64,000 nt of DNA, from contig NC_059080.1 in assembly GCF_020497125.1 (NCBI RefSeq), positions 74,134,618 through 74,198,617 on the forward strand, in the 5' to 3' direction. The translations under genes were made by a program, and so were the position numbers. The stretch's first letter is position 1. Every line of letters starts with the position of its first letter. Below, in pieces: positions 11,957 to 24,311 of this stretch. A model generated the notes under the pieces. The model searched no databases, was not told the DNA's origin, and saw only the letters and a list, made by a program, of their open reading frames with translations. Source of the DNA: Mauremys mutica (taxonomy: Eukaryota; Chordata; Testudines; Geoemydidae).

Positions 11957-13166
11957 TCAGCTTTCAGCTTCAAATTGCTGCCTCAAGGCATTCCTGATCC
12001 TTTTGGCCCTGTGCTGCATCCCTCTAATAGCCCTGGTCTCTGGCTGTTCAAATTCAGCCTCCAGCTGCTAAGTCTCAGCAGTCCAGCCCTGAGTGAAGCT
12101 TTCACCCTTCCCTTCACAATTATTATGGAGCATGGAACATGCGGCTATAAGCATAGGAATATTGTCATCAGCCAGGTCCAGCTTCCCATAGAGGCAGCCA
12201 CCAGTGGGCCTTTAAATGGCCAAAAGCACACTCAACAGTCATTCTGCACTTGCTCAGCCTGTTGTTGAACCTCTCCTTGCTGCTGTTAAGGTTGCCCGTG
12301 TATGGCTTCATAAGCCATGACATTAAGGGGTAGGCTGGGTCTCCCAGGATCACAATGGGCATTTCGACTTCCCCTACGGTGATCTTCTGATCTCGGAAGA
12401 AAGTCCCTGCTTCCAGCTTCCTGAATAGGCCAGTGTTCCGAAAGATGCATGTGTCAGGCACCTTTCTGGACCAACCTGCATTAATGTCCATGAAATGCCC
12501 ACAGTGATCCACAAGCACTGGAGAAACATAGAGAAATACCTCTTCCAATTAATGTACTCGGTGGCTAGGTGGGCTGGTGCCAGAATTGGAATATGCTTGC
12601 CATCTATCACCCCTCTGCAGTTAGGGAAGCCTATTTGTGCAAAGCCACCCACACTGTCATGCACGTTGCCCAAAGTCATGGTCTTTTGGAGCAGGATGCT
12701 ATTAATGGCCCTGCACACTTCCATCAAAATGAGTCCAATGGTTGACTTTCCCACTCCTAACTGGTTAGCGACCGATCGGTAGCAGTCTGGAGTAGCCAGA
12801 TTCCAGAGTGCAATCACAATGCGCTTCTCCAACGACAGGGCAGCTCTCTTTCTCGTGTCCTTGTACTGCAGGGCTGGGGTGAGCTCATCACACAGTCCCA
12901 TGAATGTGGCTTTCCTCACCTGAAAGTTCTGTAGCCACTGCTTGTCATCCCAGCCGTACATGACAATGTGATCCCACCACTCAGTGCTTGTTTCCCAAGT
13001 GGCGTTCCACTGTAGTCACCTCTGTGAATGCCACAAGCAATCTCATGTTGTATCTACTACGCGTGGCGAGATCAATGTCAAACTCCTCTTGCCTGTGCAG
13101 TTTAAGGAATAATTCCACTGCCACTCGTGATGTGTTAGTCAGAGAGAGCAGCATACTTGACAACAA
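11957..13166 (-). pseudogene. HARBI1-like transposase, frameshifted
   Basis: Catalyses cut-and-paste transposition through a DDE triad. On the minus strand the N-terminal part (FDIDLATRSRYNMRLL, 13166-12981) is followed by a frame break after HLGNKH. The next frame (12961-12374) holds a helix-turn-helix-like SVANQLGVGKSTIGLIL and the first Asp in GVIDGKHIPI. A second frameshift near 12510 leads into the frame 12548-12168, with the second Asp in ILGDPAYPLMSWL and the Glu in MTVECAFGHLKAHW. A third break near 12170 leads to NIPMLIAAC and a stop at 11957. All three catalytic residues survive, but at least three frame breaks make it non-functional. Length matches a HARBI1-type transposase. Confidence 0.9.
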
Positions 13167-14155
13167 TGCAGGATCCTTTCCTGCAGCCCAAAGAGGCAGA
13201 GTGCACAGTCCACAAATCGTTGAAAGATGGTGCCAAATGTGGATGGAAGCACAGGGATTGCTGGGATGCGAAGCAATGCATCACAGGGCAATGGAACAGA
13301 ACCTAGGATGTCCCATGACACCCTCCGCCTTCCCACAACTCTTAGCGGCAGAAGAGAAAGAGATGCTCTGTGGGATAGCTGCCCAGAGTGCACTGCCCTG
13401 AATACCACTGCAAGTGCTGGAAGTGTGAACACGCTATTGCACAGGCAGCTGACAGTGTGAACACACAACAGCGGTTTTCCTTCAGCGCTCTCTGAGTGGT
13501 GCTGTAACTCCCGGCGCCGTAACTCTGGCAGTGTAGACATACCCATAGTCTTTACTGGTAAACATAAATGAATTAAGAGGAAGAAGGTTCAGAACAGACT
13601 GAATGCCCCTGGTAAGAATTGTCTTGAATATTTCATTGTGTCTTGTCTTTTTTAAAATCCATGGAGCAGAGCTAAGATAACTTAATGCATTTAATGGCCC
13701 TAATCTTCTTGTACATTGGGGCTGCTCCAATCTGCACTCAGCTGCACCAACAGACCTTTTGGGCTTTTGAGAGGCAAGAATAGCTGGAGCACAGAAGCAG
13801 TGATGCATCCATGCTCCTGTTATATCCTCAACATTGGGAAGGGGAGAAAGGACAACACAGAATTGCTCTTTAGCTGTGTGCTGTTCAAACAACCCCCTTT
13901 TTCCAGTGATACTCCTAACCTGGCCAATTTATGGCTCCTTTGCACTGGCAGAATAGCAGAAAGGGACCGAAAATCAGAACTTACAACTACGCTTAGCCAA
14001 AGCATTTCAACACAGTTTAAAATGCTACAATTGGGGCACATAAGTGGAAAATTCTGATTTGGTAGCAGTTTGCACAGTTGTAAATGACTGCACCAGGTGC
14101 AATTTAGTGGAGAACCAGGCCCATTTTATATATATACATTCTTTTCACTCCTCAC

Positions 14156-14280
14156 TAGGGTGACCAGATGTCCTGATTTTATAGGGACAGTCCTGATTTG
14201 GGAGGCTTTTTCTTATATAGGCACCTATTACTTCTCCACCCCCTGTCCTGGTTTTTTACACTTGCTACCTGGTCACCCTA
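14156..14280 (+). mobile_element. hAT-type MITE (TAGGGTGACCAG family), copy 2
   Basis: 125 bp, same ends as copy 1. Flanked by CTCCTCAC (14148-14155) and CTCCTCTC (14281-14288), a 7/8 target duplication. Confidence 0.88.
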
Positions 14281-16920
14281 CTCCTCTCTGTTGTGCAGAC
14301 ACCTTTGGAGTGGAATGCAGCAAACATTTAACAGCACATATCAACTCTGCACAGCATTTGGGAAGCAAAGAATACAGCTGTCTTGCTGTCTGGAGTGGCT
14401 CAGGACTGTGAGTGCCTACCTTAGGGCAGACTGTCAGAAAACTGGGCAAACGCCACAAACTGGTGGTGTGATTTCACCAAGCCAGTATCAAATGTGAACT
14501 CTTGGATCACTCTCCCAGTCTTACCATGGAGTCACACACAGTCCTTTTAGACTCTCCAGTCTATCTTGCCACCCAGACAAACTGGGCTTTGTGATAAAAG
14601 GTCACTTATACCAAAAATCACACCACATTTAGGTTGCTTCCAGTTCCAAGAGACCAGTCACTTATCCCAGATAAACAGGTATCCTAGATCTTACACCACA
14701 GACAATGCTGGTAGCCAATTCTATAGTAAACTAACAAAAGGCTTATTAGAAAAGAGAAGGAAATGACAGTTATCGAGAGGTTAAAGTAGGTAAAATATAT
14801 GTACAAGTGAGTCACAGTCTATAATTCCAAATGTAGCAAAGATGTAGTAATCTGCCAGTTTCCCAAAGCCTCTCAGGGCTACCCAGAATAACTCTGGGGA
14901 GCTCCATATTCTTGTTCAGTTATTCCCCCGTGTTAGAATCCAAAGTGTCCAGAGATGAAGGATTTTTCTTTGAATCCATAATTATACCTTCTTATCATAG
15001 AAAACAAGATGACAGGGTCACTACCCACCTGGGCTATTCCTCTGATGACAGTGAGTGAGGAATGCATTTAGAATCTTTGACCTCTGATCATCACACACAA
15101 TGAGCACTTGCTTTGAAATGAGCATTTTTCTGTTAAAGTTCTTCATTTACATTATACAGGGCTTCTTTCTCATTTGATGGGTTATTTAATTAAAGGTGTA
15201 TATATAATGCGAATGTTTGCTACCACATTATATTGGATACAGATAAGTCAAAACAATGCAAGTAACATCCCATTAGTTTTCATGAAGTTTCAACACCAAA
15301 ACCACTCTTATACATTTAACAACTACTTTGATCTATAGAAGTACACAAGTGAATCGGTCTGGGGCTTTGGTATGATCTGGCACCTGGTCAGCATCACAAC
15401 AGTGACCATTCAAAACTACAAGGGGAATTTGGGTAGGCAAAATGCACAGTAATTGCTACAGCTATAGCTGGCCAAGACAATTAGTCTAGCACTGTGAAAA
15501 GTTCACCATAGGATCCTTATAGATAAACCTCAGTCAGTTTTACAGCTCTTCTCAAAGCACAGTGCTCACTCGTACACTATACTGAGTAGTTTTCCTCCAG
15601 GGAGAAAGGGCTACATCCTGAATCACCCACTCCACTGCATTAGGCTTTATACACTTGCTTCAAAAATCCACATGAAGACCAACATAGATGTGGAGCGGTA
15701 CGTAGGTGGAGTTCAGTGGACGAGGTAGTAGCATTCTGAAATCAGATATGGATTGGACAAGAGGGAATGGAAAATATTTTTCCTGTGAAAGGTCTTATTA
15801 CACATTCACAGCTGGAGCTGAAGTACTGTAGAAATGCAAATAGATCCGTCTGTTATAATGACAGCAATTACTCCTTAGCTGCATCCCCAAAGCTGGATCA
15901 AAACAGCATGAAAAAACCTGACATTTCTACACACTAGAATTGTTTGCCTGTCCCTTTCCATGCTCCCAGATTACTATGTAGACTGGACAAAGCACTCATG
16001 AATGTACTGCAAAGCAACCTTTCAGGGAAGGGGGAGAATGATCTATAGGGTCTACCAGTTCTTTTCTTACTCTAATTTCTGTGCCTCCGTGACCTGCTCT
16101 GTCATCCAATGACTTAAAGGATCAGAAAAAGCTGATTTGGGGGGGGAAGGAGAGAGCACATTGCGGTATAGATGTTCATTCTATATCTCAGGGCATTGCA
16201 TACCATGGGCTATCACAATAGATACTGAATATTAGCGGGGGATCTATTTCAGGAGTGTCATTTCAGAAAAAAATCTGGGGCAACTGCATCAGCATATAGA
16301 ATATTACATGTGATTATATTCTGCAAAGTCTGGGGAGGCACAGAGATGAAGGAGCACACATAGACCTATGAAAAGTCGAGGGGAGGGGAGGAAAGGAGGG
16401 CGGGGCACCTGCTTCCCTTGCCCCATAGTAAATGACTCCTCTAATCCATTTTGACTTCTTGGGAGAGGCTTACGTTGCAGAGCTCCTTATTCTACCCAGC
16501 CTATCAGTCATTCAAGGTGTTTGCCAATGAATGCCTATCACGTCCATTGAAGCAGGGGATTCTTCACATCACAAAAGAGCATTTTTGTTTTCTAAATCAG
16601 ACAAACAGGCTCCAGTGCAGCATCCTGGTGAAAGGAGGTGAAAGTATTCCTAGACTACTTTCAAAGCTCATCAGAAAGAAAAACATTAACTCTTTAGAGC
16701 TATAATAAAGCAGCACCACAAATGAGTGTTGCATGAATATTTCTGTGATTCATAAACAAAACTAGCGAACTAGCATTAAAATCTGTACTCCTGCAAGTTC
16801 AGAACCTTCACCAATATAGTAAATCCAGCACATGCACACACTTTATATCTACCTATACATTTTTTCATACAGCTTTCCTCACTAGCATAAAGCACAGAAC
16901 CTTGATTTTGGTACATAAAC
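14281..16920. other. intronic sequence; possible old LTR-type repeat 14560-15460
   Basis: No gene. The block from about 14560 to 15460 (ACAAACTGGGCTTTGTGA, AGGTTGCTTCCAGTTCC, AGGCTTATTAGAAAAGAG) reads to me like a dispersed turtle repeat, but nothing else in this window matches it, so the call is weak. Confidence 0.3.
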
Positions 16921-16927
16921 AGATTTA

Positions 16928-17018
16928 AGGCCTAACTCTGATATACTTGCACACCCCAAATGCCTACTGAAATCAATGAGAGTTTGAGATATTCAAGACA
17001 TTCAGACTCAGGCCCTTA
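16928..17018. repeat. palindromic MITE-like fragment
   Basis: Starts GGCCTAACTCTGATATA, has AAATCAATGAGAG in the middle and ends ACTCAGGCCC: imperfect inverted ends GGCCTxACTCTG/CAGACTCAGGCC. Confidence 0.5.
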
Positions 17019-18960
17019 AGTGATCGGAACATTTCTCTTCGTTGAATAAGATTTAAAAAAACAACAACAACAGACAAGACAGAACAGAGCAGGGATGTTC
17101 CCAGTTTAGAAGGATTATGCTAGCTGTCCAGTGACAAGGGATTAGGGGGATAAGTCTTGACCCCACATGATGGATGAAGAAGCTTCAAGATTGGAAATGG
17201 ATTTGAACCCTCCATTCTCTGACAGGGATCAGGATGGACTACAGAGGATCAGACTGAATAGCCAGGTTCTGAATATGTTTACGAGTATGCCACCCCCTGC
17301 TGTCCAAATCATATAACAGCAACAGCTATTAAAACTTTTACCAGGCTGCCAGCTTACTTGGTGGCCATTATGCTTTCTGGAGCACAAAGCTGAGAGGGAA
17401 AGGATGGAGGTTTGTAAGGATGATAACTGCAGATGCCTTGTGCCTTATCAGACATGCTGCATCTTTAGTTACCTTGAGCGTGGATGAGGTTAGATTTGCA
17501 GGTCACGGTAGAGCACCTAGGCAATGGGCTCATACTGAAAGGATTAGGGGGAAAAAAATCCCAGAAAACACTTTTTTTTTATTTGGAAAGAGGTTTGGCT
17601 GTTTCAGGAGAAAGTTATGTGGGGTGGAAGTAGATGACTGGCAACATCAACTTTTTGAGGTAGTATGTCCTTTTCGATCTTTTCCATGGTTGGAACGCTA
17701 AGCATGCATACAGCATGAGGTTGCGTGTTCAGGAGAGTACAATTCCACAGCAATCAGGGCTCTCCTGGGAATCTGGAGAGTCAGAGAGAACTATAAAGTA
17801 TGTCACTAAAGAATCCCCTTTATCTTCATTATAAGGAGAATGGGCCCTGCAATTCCAGAGGCTTCATTCTAAAGGATTCCATCCCGAGAGAGGGCCGCAA
17901 AGAAGGCTAACTTGCTCACAACATGTGCAGGTTATGGAAGTTGGTCTAGACATCTCACTTGGCCCAGGGCCTGCGGTTGAGATAGGACTCATCAGGAATG
18001 AAGACAAAGAGGGTTTGTTACCAGAGTTGCTAGATGCAAACAGACCCTGAAGTTCTCCCTGACTTGTTAGCTCTCTAACCTAGCCTATGCTGCCAAATGT
18101 CACCGCACAAGCTCTCCCCATGTCTGGAGCTGGACTAAGCAGTCATAGAGGGGATCATTTCAAATCCCACCCATCCCTACCCTACACTTCTCCAGTCCAG
18201 AGAAAATCAGAGCAACATTTGCGTCTAAAAAAAAGTACTATTTGTACCACCTTCTGTTGGTAGACTATTTCGCTCTCCAATTAATTTTTAGTGCTTTTAA
18301 GGGATCAGGAACTGATGCAGAAGCTCCATTTACATTCACCGGGTCTTGTATTATTGGGTGGCAGGTAAATCTGCTAGAAGCTCTCTAAGCAATGCCTCGC
18401 CGGAAAAAGCACAGATGAAAGAAAAATTGCAGCATTAAGAATTTTAAATTTACATTGCACTTTGATGTTCAGGTCTCTCTCCCCCGCCCCCGCTCGCTAA
18501 CACCAAGAAGTGTGACTCTGTGCTTCTAAGTGGTCGATGCTGCCTCCAGGCAGCCTCATCACCTCGTCTTCCTTGTCACATTTGAAAGATCATCTGCCTC
18601 CTCAGCATCTGTTCAGAAGTGATGATGATCAATGCTCAGGGAAGAGAAAGGGCATCCTTATGGCAATTTCATCCACATGAAATCATGGGCGAGGCTTTCA
18701 AAATGGGTTAGCGGGAGGAAATGAAAAATGGGGTGGGAGAACACAGTGATGAAATGGTAGAAGAGAGGAAGAAAAAGAAAACAAAAAGCAACTCTGAAGT
18801 TATCCTATATAAAGGCCGAAACAATAAAGAGCAGGAAGTGTGAAGGTGCAATAAATGTAGTGCAATAACACCAGAACACTGCAATCATATTACGTGGTGC
18901 CATGAGACAAGGAGCCATGCAGTATCACTGCGCTAATGGGGTACTGGCTGAAATCAAGGT
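17019..18960. other. intronic sequence, no gene seen
   Basis: Short open frames only; the longest (17420-17701, plus) resembles no family I know. A weak CTCF-like text lies near 17291. Confidence 0.4.
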
Positions 18961-18969
18961 GCAATATTT

Positions 18970-19232
18970 CCAGTCCTAAGTGTTTGAAAAGCACCAGTAA
19001 GGCCTCAAAACTTATGAGATTTTTTTTTAAAATTTGCATTCTTTTTATTTGCCTTTGGTTTTTTAGGTGCACACAGGTCACATTTTCAATTATAAGGACT
19101 AGAAACTGACTTTTTTTCAAAATGGAAGATTTGATTCTCATGTAATCACCGGGTTCCAGGTGCTGGGCTTTAAGAAAAACACAAATATCACAAGACTCGC
19201 AATAAAATCAGGAGAGTTGGCAATACTGACTG
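18970..19232 (-). repeat. interspersed repeat (CCAACTCTCCTGATTTTAT family)
   Basis: On the minus strand it begins with CCAACTCTCCTGATTTTAT, then CTTAAAGCCCAGCACCTGG and ATGAGAATCAAATCTTCC, and ends near GGCCTTACTGGTGCTTTTC. I recall this as a widespread amniote repeat of the MITE type. It is the only copy in the window, so support is limited. Confidence 0.45.
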
Positions 19233-19234
19233 AA

Positions 19235-20849
19235 ACATCGGAGTGCTGGCAAAGGCCGGCTGACCTTTATTTACTGGCCTCACCTGTCATGGGTAAGGGT
19301 CACGAAGGTTAAGATCCTTGTCACATGGACAGAGTCAATATCCAGTGTCTCCAGTGATTGCTGTTTCATTGCCAGAGATGGGTAGACAGGGTTTGAATAA
19401 TTTGTTCCTTTATAGATAAGACTATTCAGAAGCCAGCACTTACCGAATGAATGTGGAGGAGGAAGAGTTGGTTTTGGCTGCTGACTAATGTTTATGTCAT
19501 GTTTATGCATGATTTGTGAATTTGAACAATGGTCAAGCCCCGGACAGGCTAGGCTCATGCTACAGCCCTTTCCTCTTCTCAGCAGAGATTCACCACCTAA
19601 AGCCCTCCCCAAGGCTCTTTAATCAGGGGAAATATTTTTTTGAAAAGATTCTAGGGATTGTTTGTTCTTTACAAAGCTTTTGCAGACAATTATTGGCAAA
19701 TGTGTTAAAGCGGTCATCAATGTGCCTTATTGACGTGGAAGCCTGCCTGGATGCTCAGCGGAGTAGGCTTCCCCCAGGTGAACCTAATGAAAGAACAGCT
19801 TGATTTAAAAAGAAAGAGTTAGAGACAAGCAGAATGGGAGAAGCTTAAACTCAGATGAAAAACATTCAAGGGGGTTTAAGAAACCAAAGCCTGTGAAACA
19901 AAAGCTTCAACAGAGACTTAAAGGAGAAATTTGTCCAGACAAATGCTGGTCTTTCATACTAGACCCAACTTGGGGGAAATAAAACCAGCCTTCAAATGAA
20001 CAGAAATGTACGTGGACATTATTGTTGAAGATTTCCCTGTTCTCTTATTAAATATGGGCTAAGCTCTGGTCTCATTTATACCAGCATCAATCCAGAGTAG
20101 CTCTGCCGGCTTCAGGGGAGTAACTCAGATTTACACCTGTGGAACAGAGAGCAGACTTTGGCCCTGTCACAGTACTGGAATAAGAGTTTTCTCCTTTATA
20201 GCCCAGCTTTTTGTTTTTCTGGATCCTGCAGTGAAATCCTACTCCTGCATTTAGGATACATGGCCAAGTGGTTATTAATATAGCTATAATTCAGCTGCGG
20301 AGCAAGGGTGGTTGTTGTGAGGGGAGCAAAGCCTGAGTGGCTTATTGTGATGAATTCAGGCTACATGTGTACAACTTATGAATTCTTGATATTGTGAAGT
20401 TGTATTATGAAAAACTACTTTCTCGTGAATGTCTGCATGTGTATGAGTCCACTATTGCTGACAGGGCCTGACAGGACACCAGACAGATACAAGGAGCAGT
20501 GCTTAAAATGCAACAGTCCTATTCAGGAGCCAACTTCTGGGACAATGGGCAAGCTATGTCCTTAGAAATCCAGTGTAGCTGACTCCTCTAAAGGGAGGGA
20601 TGGAACAAAGGAAGCCAGAGCGGTTTAAATAGCAAGCCACACAGGAACAGAAGGACTGAGAAAGGAAGAGGAGCTGTGAGACAGGACAGTAAGGTGGTAA
20701 TCCAAGCTGGGCAAGAGATTCCAGGAGGTCGAGGAACCAGCCAGTATGTAACAGCCTGTGTGAGGCAGGGCACACCCAGTCTGCTTGCCTGCCTGGACCC
20801 AGATAGTCTCACGAAGACTCACAAGGGAAGGGACAGTGTGGGTTCAGAT
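19235..20849. other. intronic sequence with a MITE fragment at 20057-20165
   Basis: No gene. 20057-20165 (CTCTGGTCTCATTTATACC through CAGACTTTGGCCC, with TTTACACCTGTGG) looks like a palindromic MITE. The remainder holds nothing I can identify. Confidence 0.45.
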
Positions 20850-21164
20850 GTTAACCTGTGGGACTCTTTACCAGCACTTACCGAATGGGTGTGGATGTTG
20901 TGAAGGCCAAGACTATAACAGGGTTCAAAAAAGAACTAGATAAATTCATGTAGGATAGATCCATCAATGGCTATTAGTTAGGATGGGCAGGGATGGGGTC
21001 CCTAGCCTCTGTTTGCCAGAAGCTGGGAATGGAGACAGGGGATGGATCATTTGATTCCCTGCTCTGTTCTTTCCCTCTGGGGCACCTGGCACTGGCCACT
21101 GTCTGCAGACAGGATACTGGGCTAGATGGACCTTTGGTCTGACCCAGTATGGCTGTTCTTATGT
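20850..21164 (+). mobile_element. CR1 LINE 3' end
   Basis: A 5'-truncated CR1 tail, plus strand: ATAACAGGGTTCAAAAAAGA, TCCATCAATGGCTATTAG, TGCTCTGTTCTTTCCCTCTG and the terminal GACCCAGTATGGCTGTTCTT. It is the reverse complement of the 3' region of the long CR1 at 48541-51962. Confidence 0.85.
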
Positions 21165-22762
21165 GCATTTCCACGAAGGAGTAGCTGACTAAGAGCCAGT
21201 GCCCAGGAAATGTGCCAGAGAAGAAACAGGGCTGCAGCCTGCTGAGACCCAGGGAAGGTTATAGTAGCCAAGCAGAAGAGAATTGCATTCCCCGACAGCT
21301 GTCCTAGTGAGCAGTGGCGAAAGGGTGCTTTCTAGGTGTGACCGGTATGCAGTTGTCAACTGTCCTGATATTGCAGAGTAATCTCCTAACCAGCCCCTGT
21401 AGATTAGTCAGTATTGCTATAGTATATAATTTACCAACATGAACCTGTTTCAGTGGGACATTGAAACCAAACGGACCCTTGGTGCCACTCGCCAGCAGCC
21501 CATGCCGCAAGCCAATGGTGCTTTTCCTCACTGCTGCAGCCTCAGGGCTCATTACCCTGGCTTCTCCATGGGGCATGTTTGGGCTCTTTTCAAAGAGAAG
21601 TGCTATTGCTCTCTCATTATCATGCATAACTTCCAGACACACTAGGGTAAAAGATGATAAGATTCCTTTACAGACAATCACATGTATCATATGTACTTTC
21701 AGCCAGGCTGCTGCATGTCTGATGTGCGATCGTGTGCTGGGGGCAGTGGGGCACCCATTTGTGTGAGACCTGTATCTAATTATACAACTGTCATAGATTA
21801 GTGTGGTATATAAATAGGACAACTTATAGCCTGTATGATAACTGTTAACATTACCTTATATTAGTATTAACGTATAACATGCCAATGTGTCATTAATAAA
21901 TTCATCTATGCCTTTGTGAAAAAACTACATATCAAGCAGCAGGCACTGTTAAAGAGACAAGTTAATAAGATTTTTCTGGAGCTTGTTTACATTGCATATC
22001 TTGCCTCATGGAGAAAAAATGACAGGATTTGTGCACTTAGTTATTTTTGTCAGATTTAACTACTACCGTCTCTTCCCATTTATTTTTAAATGAATTACGT
22101 GTTCATGAATGATGCCAGCTTGACAGCCCCATGGACAGAAAGCATCTTTTTAGCCACAGAGGAAATACAGTTACAACATTAGCTTCCTCCAACTTCCCCA
22201 AATAGTGCTTCCATCCTAACCTTGAGGGGCTAACTAGGAGTGGTAAGGTAAAACCAGCTCTGTGCCATGATTGCTAAAAGGATGCACGTTACCAATTAGG
22301 AGTGCCAATTGTAATGGGATTTATGATGGACTAGAAGCTGGGCTGTGATCACCAGTTCAGTTGTTACAAGTGTTTCTATATTTATTGTCCTTTTATCATA
22401 TGTGTACTTAGACCAACATTTTCAAACTTGGGTGCTTAAAGCTTAGGCACCTAAATCCATCCTTAGACAACTAAATAAATAGTGTGGTAAACCAGGCCAC
22501 TTATTGAGCTGCCCAAATTTAGGCATAACGTATGAAAATCTGAGCTATAGTGTTTTGGTTTGCCTCTGTCAATGGCCCTAATTATACTAAAATATTTGAT
22601 TGGAAATTGCTTGTTGGACTACATTACCCAGATTCCTTAAGAGGAAGTTGGGTGGATCTATTTTTTAAGAATGAAATATAAAGTTTGAGGGATTCTTAGC
22701 TGCAAACCTTAATCCCTATCTTCTTTACTACATTCAGTAAATCTTACATGTATATGATGTCA
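21165..22762. other. intronic sequence; MITE-like palindrome near 22418-22550
   Basis: No gene. The stretch ACATTTTCAAACTTGGGTGC ... TAGGCATAACGTATGAAAAT is an imperfect inverted repeat built from TTAGGCACCTAA-like motifs, typical of a palindromic MITE. Confidence 0.4.
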
Positions 22763-23041
22763 GGCTATGTCAGAGTGCTACAAAAGCACTGCTGAGTGTT
22801 GCAGCTATGCCGTTGTAGAGTATATGCTTCCTATATTGATGGAAGGGGTTTTTCTGTTGATGAAATTAACCCATCTCACCAAGAGTTAGTAACTAAGTCA
22901 ACGGAAAAGAATTCTTCCATTGATTTAGCCGTGTCCATACTGGCTCTTAGATCGACCTAACCACGGTAGTCAGAGCAAAAAATGTTCACACCCCTGAGCG
23001 AAGAAGCTACATCGATCTGTTTTTTAAGTGTAGACCAGGCC
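22763..23041. mobile_element. PIF/Harbinger-like MITE (GTCGAC/ATCGAT type)
   Basis: 279 bp. Its right end TTTTTAAGTGTAGACCAGGCC matches Harbinger ends; the left end GGCTATGTCAGAGTGC is decayed. Flanks TCA (22760-22762) and TAA (23042-23044) are compatible with a 3-bp duplication. Inside are GATCGACCTAACC and ACATCGATCTG. Confidence 0.75.
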
Positions 23042-23186
23042 TAAGGAACCATGGTTATATGGGAGGTCTTGGAGTTGTTTAAAACAAACTGCGTTTATAT
23101 CATTGAAGTCAGCCATTAAAACTTTTCAACCTCTGGTTTATCTCTATGAATGAAATCAGTTATCAGATCATAGGATCTGTGTAGAG

Positions 23187-23461
23187 CAGTGTTTCCCAAA
23201 CTTGGGATGTCGCTTGTTCAGGGAAAGCCCCTGGCAGGCCAGGCCGGTTTGTTTACCTGCTGCGTCCGCAGGTTCGGCTGATTGCGGCTCCCACGGGCTG
23301 TGGTTTGCCGCTTCCATCAGCTCCCATTGGCCTGGAGCAGAGAACCGCAGCCAGTGGAAGCTGCGATCGGCCGGACCTGCGGACATGGCAGGTACACAAA
23401 CCAGCCTGGCCCGCCAGAGGCTTTCCCTTATCAAGCAGTGGCCCAAGTTTGGGAAATAACG
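23187..23461. mobile_element. foldback hAT element, copy A
   Basis: 275 bp with ends CAGTGTTTCCCAAACTTGGG and CCCAAGTTTGGGAAATAACG, flanked by a perfect 8-bp duplication GTGTAGAG (23179-23186, 23462-23469). The two halves are complementary over most of their length (AGGGAAAGCCCCTGGC against GCCAGAGGCTTTCCCT), so the element can fold into one long hairpin. No coding capacity. Confidence 0.9.
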
Positions 23462-24017
23462 GTGTAGAGCAAACACATGGGAAAGCTAAAATAATGTACA
23501 TAATCATCCAATTTAGAGAACATATTTGCAAAACTGCCCATGTCGCTTGCCCAAGGTAGCACCAGAGCTGGGACAGAACCCTGAATTCCACTTTCCTGTC
23601 ATGTGGCCTAAATGCAGGACCATCCTTCCCCCAATCCCTTTCCATACACCGCATGTAGAGGCAGCATATATAATATAATGACTAAAGCTCAAAAGTCTGG
23701 ATGTTTAGCCAAGCCTCGTGTGACTCACTTGGGTATACAAAATTGGGCAGGAAATGTCTGGTTCATTGCTTCTACAGCAATCCAGCCTGGCAATAGGATG
23801 TTCAAAAACATGTAAAACAAGACAAATATATACTGGGAGATATTATGGGGGTGAACCTTTTGAACCTCAAATGTTTTATCCAACCCATCTCAAAGATATT
23901 CCTGTTCAAACTTGGACACCGTCTCTGGAATTGGTTTGCTGTCCTTTCTCTGATATAAAGATTAGGAAAATGCCCAGCTACATCACTGACAAATTCTACT
24001 ATGCTTTGCTCCTTAAT

Positions 24018-24045
24018 AAGTGTGTGTATGGACATACACACACTT
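24018..24045. repeat. perfect hairpin, 13-bp arms
   Basis: AAGTGTGTGTATG, two bases, then its exact reverse complement. Confidence 0.85.
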
Positions 24046-24207
24046 CAGAACAGAGTCAAACCATTTTTTTACTGGATTGGGATCTGTAGTGTTATACAGG
24101 CTATAGATCTTGAGCACCACCTCGTGGATTTCGCAGAGCAATGTAATCATTTCCTTTGAGTACATGATTCCAGAATTTAACCCATTGGTTTAAATTTTAA
24201 AATATTT

Positions 24208-24311
24208 TAGGGCCTGTTATCACTTACACCAGTTTTACACAGGTGTAAACCCATTGACTTCAATGGAGTTATATTTTGATTTACACTTGTGTAAGAGGAG
24301 AACCAGGCCTT
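24208..24311. repeat. palindromic MITE (TTTACACC type)
   Basis: Starts AGGGCCTGTTATCACTTAC and ends GAGGAGAACCAGGCCT, with CACCAGTTTTACACAGGTG, CATTGACTTCAATGG and TTTACACTTGTGTAA inside. The internal inverted repeats give a compact hairpin. Related fragments lie at 28870-28985, 45357-45421, 47490-47672 and 62985-63045. Confidence 0.6.

Larger units (their letters stand above)
9505..13544. mobile_element. PIF/Harbinger DNA transposon, decayed (element H1)
   Basis: A 4040-bp element with ends GGCCTTGTCTACACT and AGTGTAGACATACCC, flanked by a 3-bp ATA on each side (9502-9504, 13545-13547). It carries a SANT/Myb-like gene on plus (9893-11679), a transposase on minus (13166-11957) and a small ORF on minus inside the SANT intron (10789-10529). 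The two main genes converge; poly(A) signals AATAAA on plus (11783) and its complement on minus (11816-11821) lie within 40 bp of each other. Subterminal GCGCTGTAA-type motifs occur at both ends. Both main genes carry frameshifts or stops. Confidence 0.9.

Noticed and set aside
11645..12268. A 207-residue plus frame
   Set aside because: It is antisense to the transposase C-terminus and overlaps the end of the SANT gene; a shadow frame.
21304..21822. A 172-residue minus frame in the intron
   Set aside because: No recognisable domain, no splice context and no second copy; I see no support for a gene.
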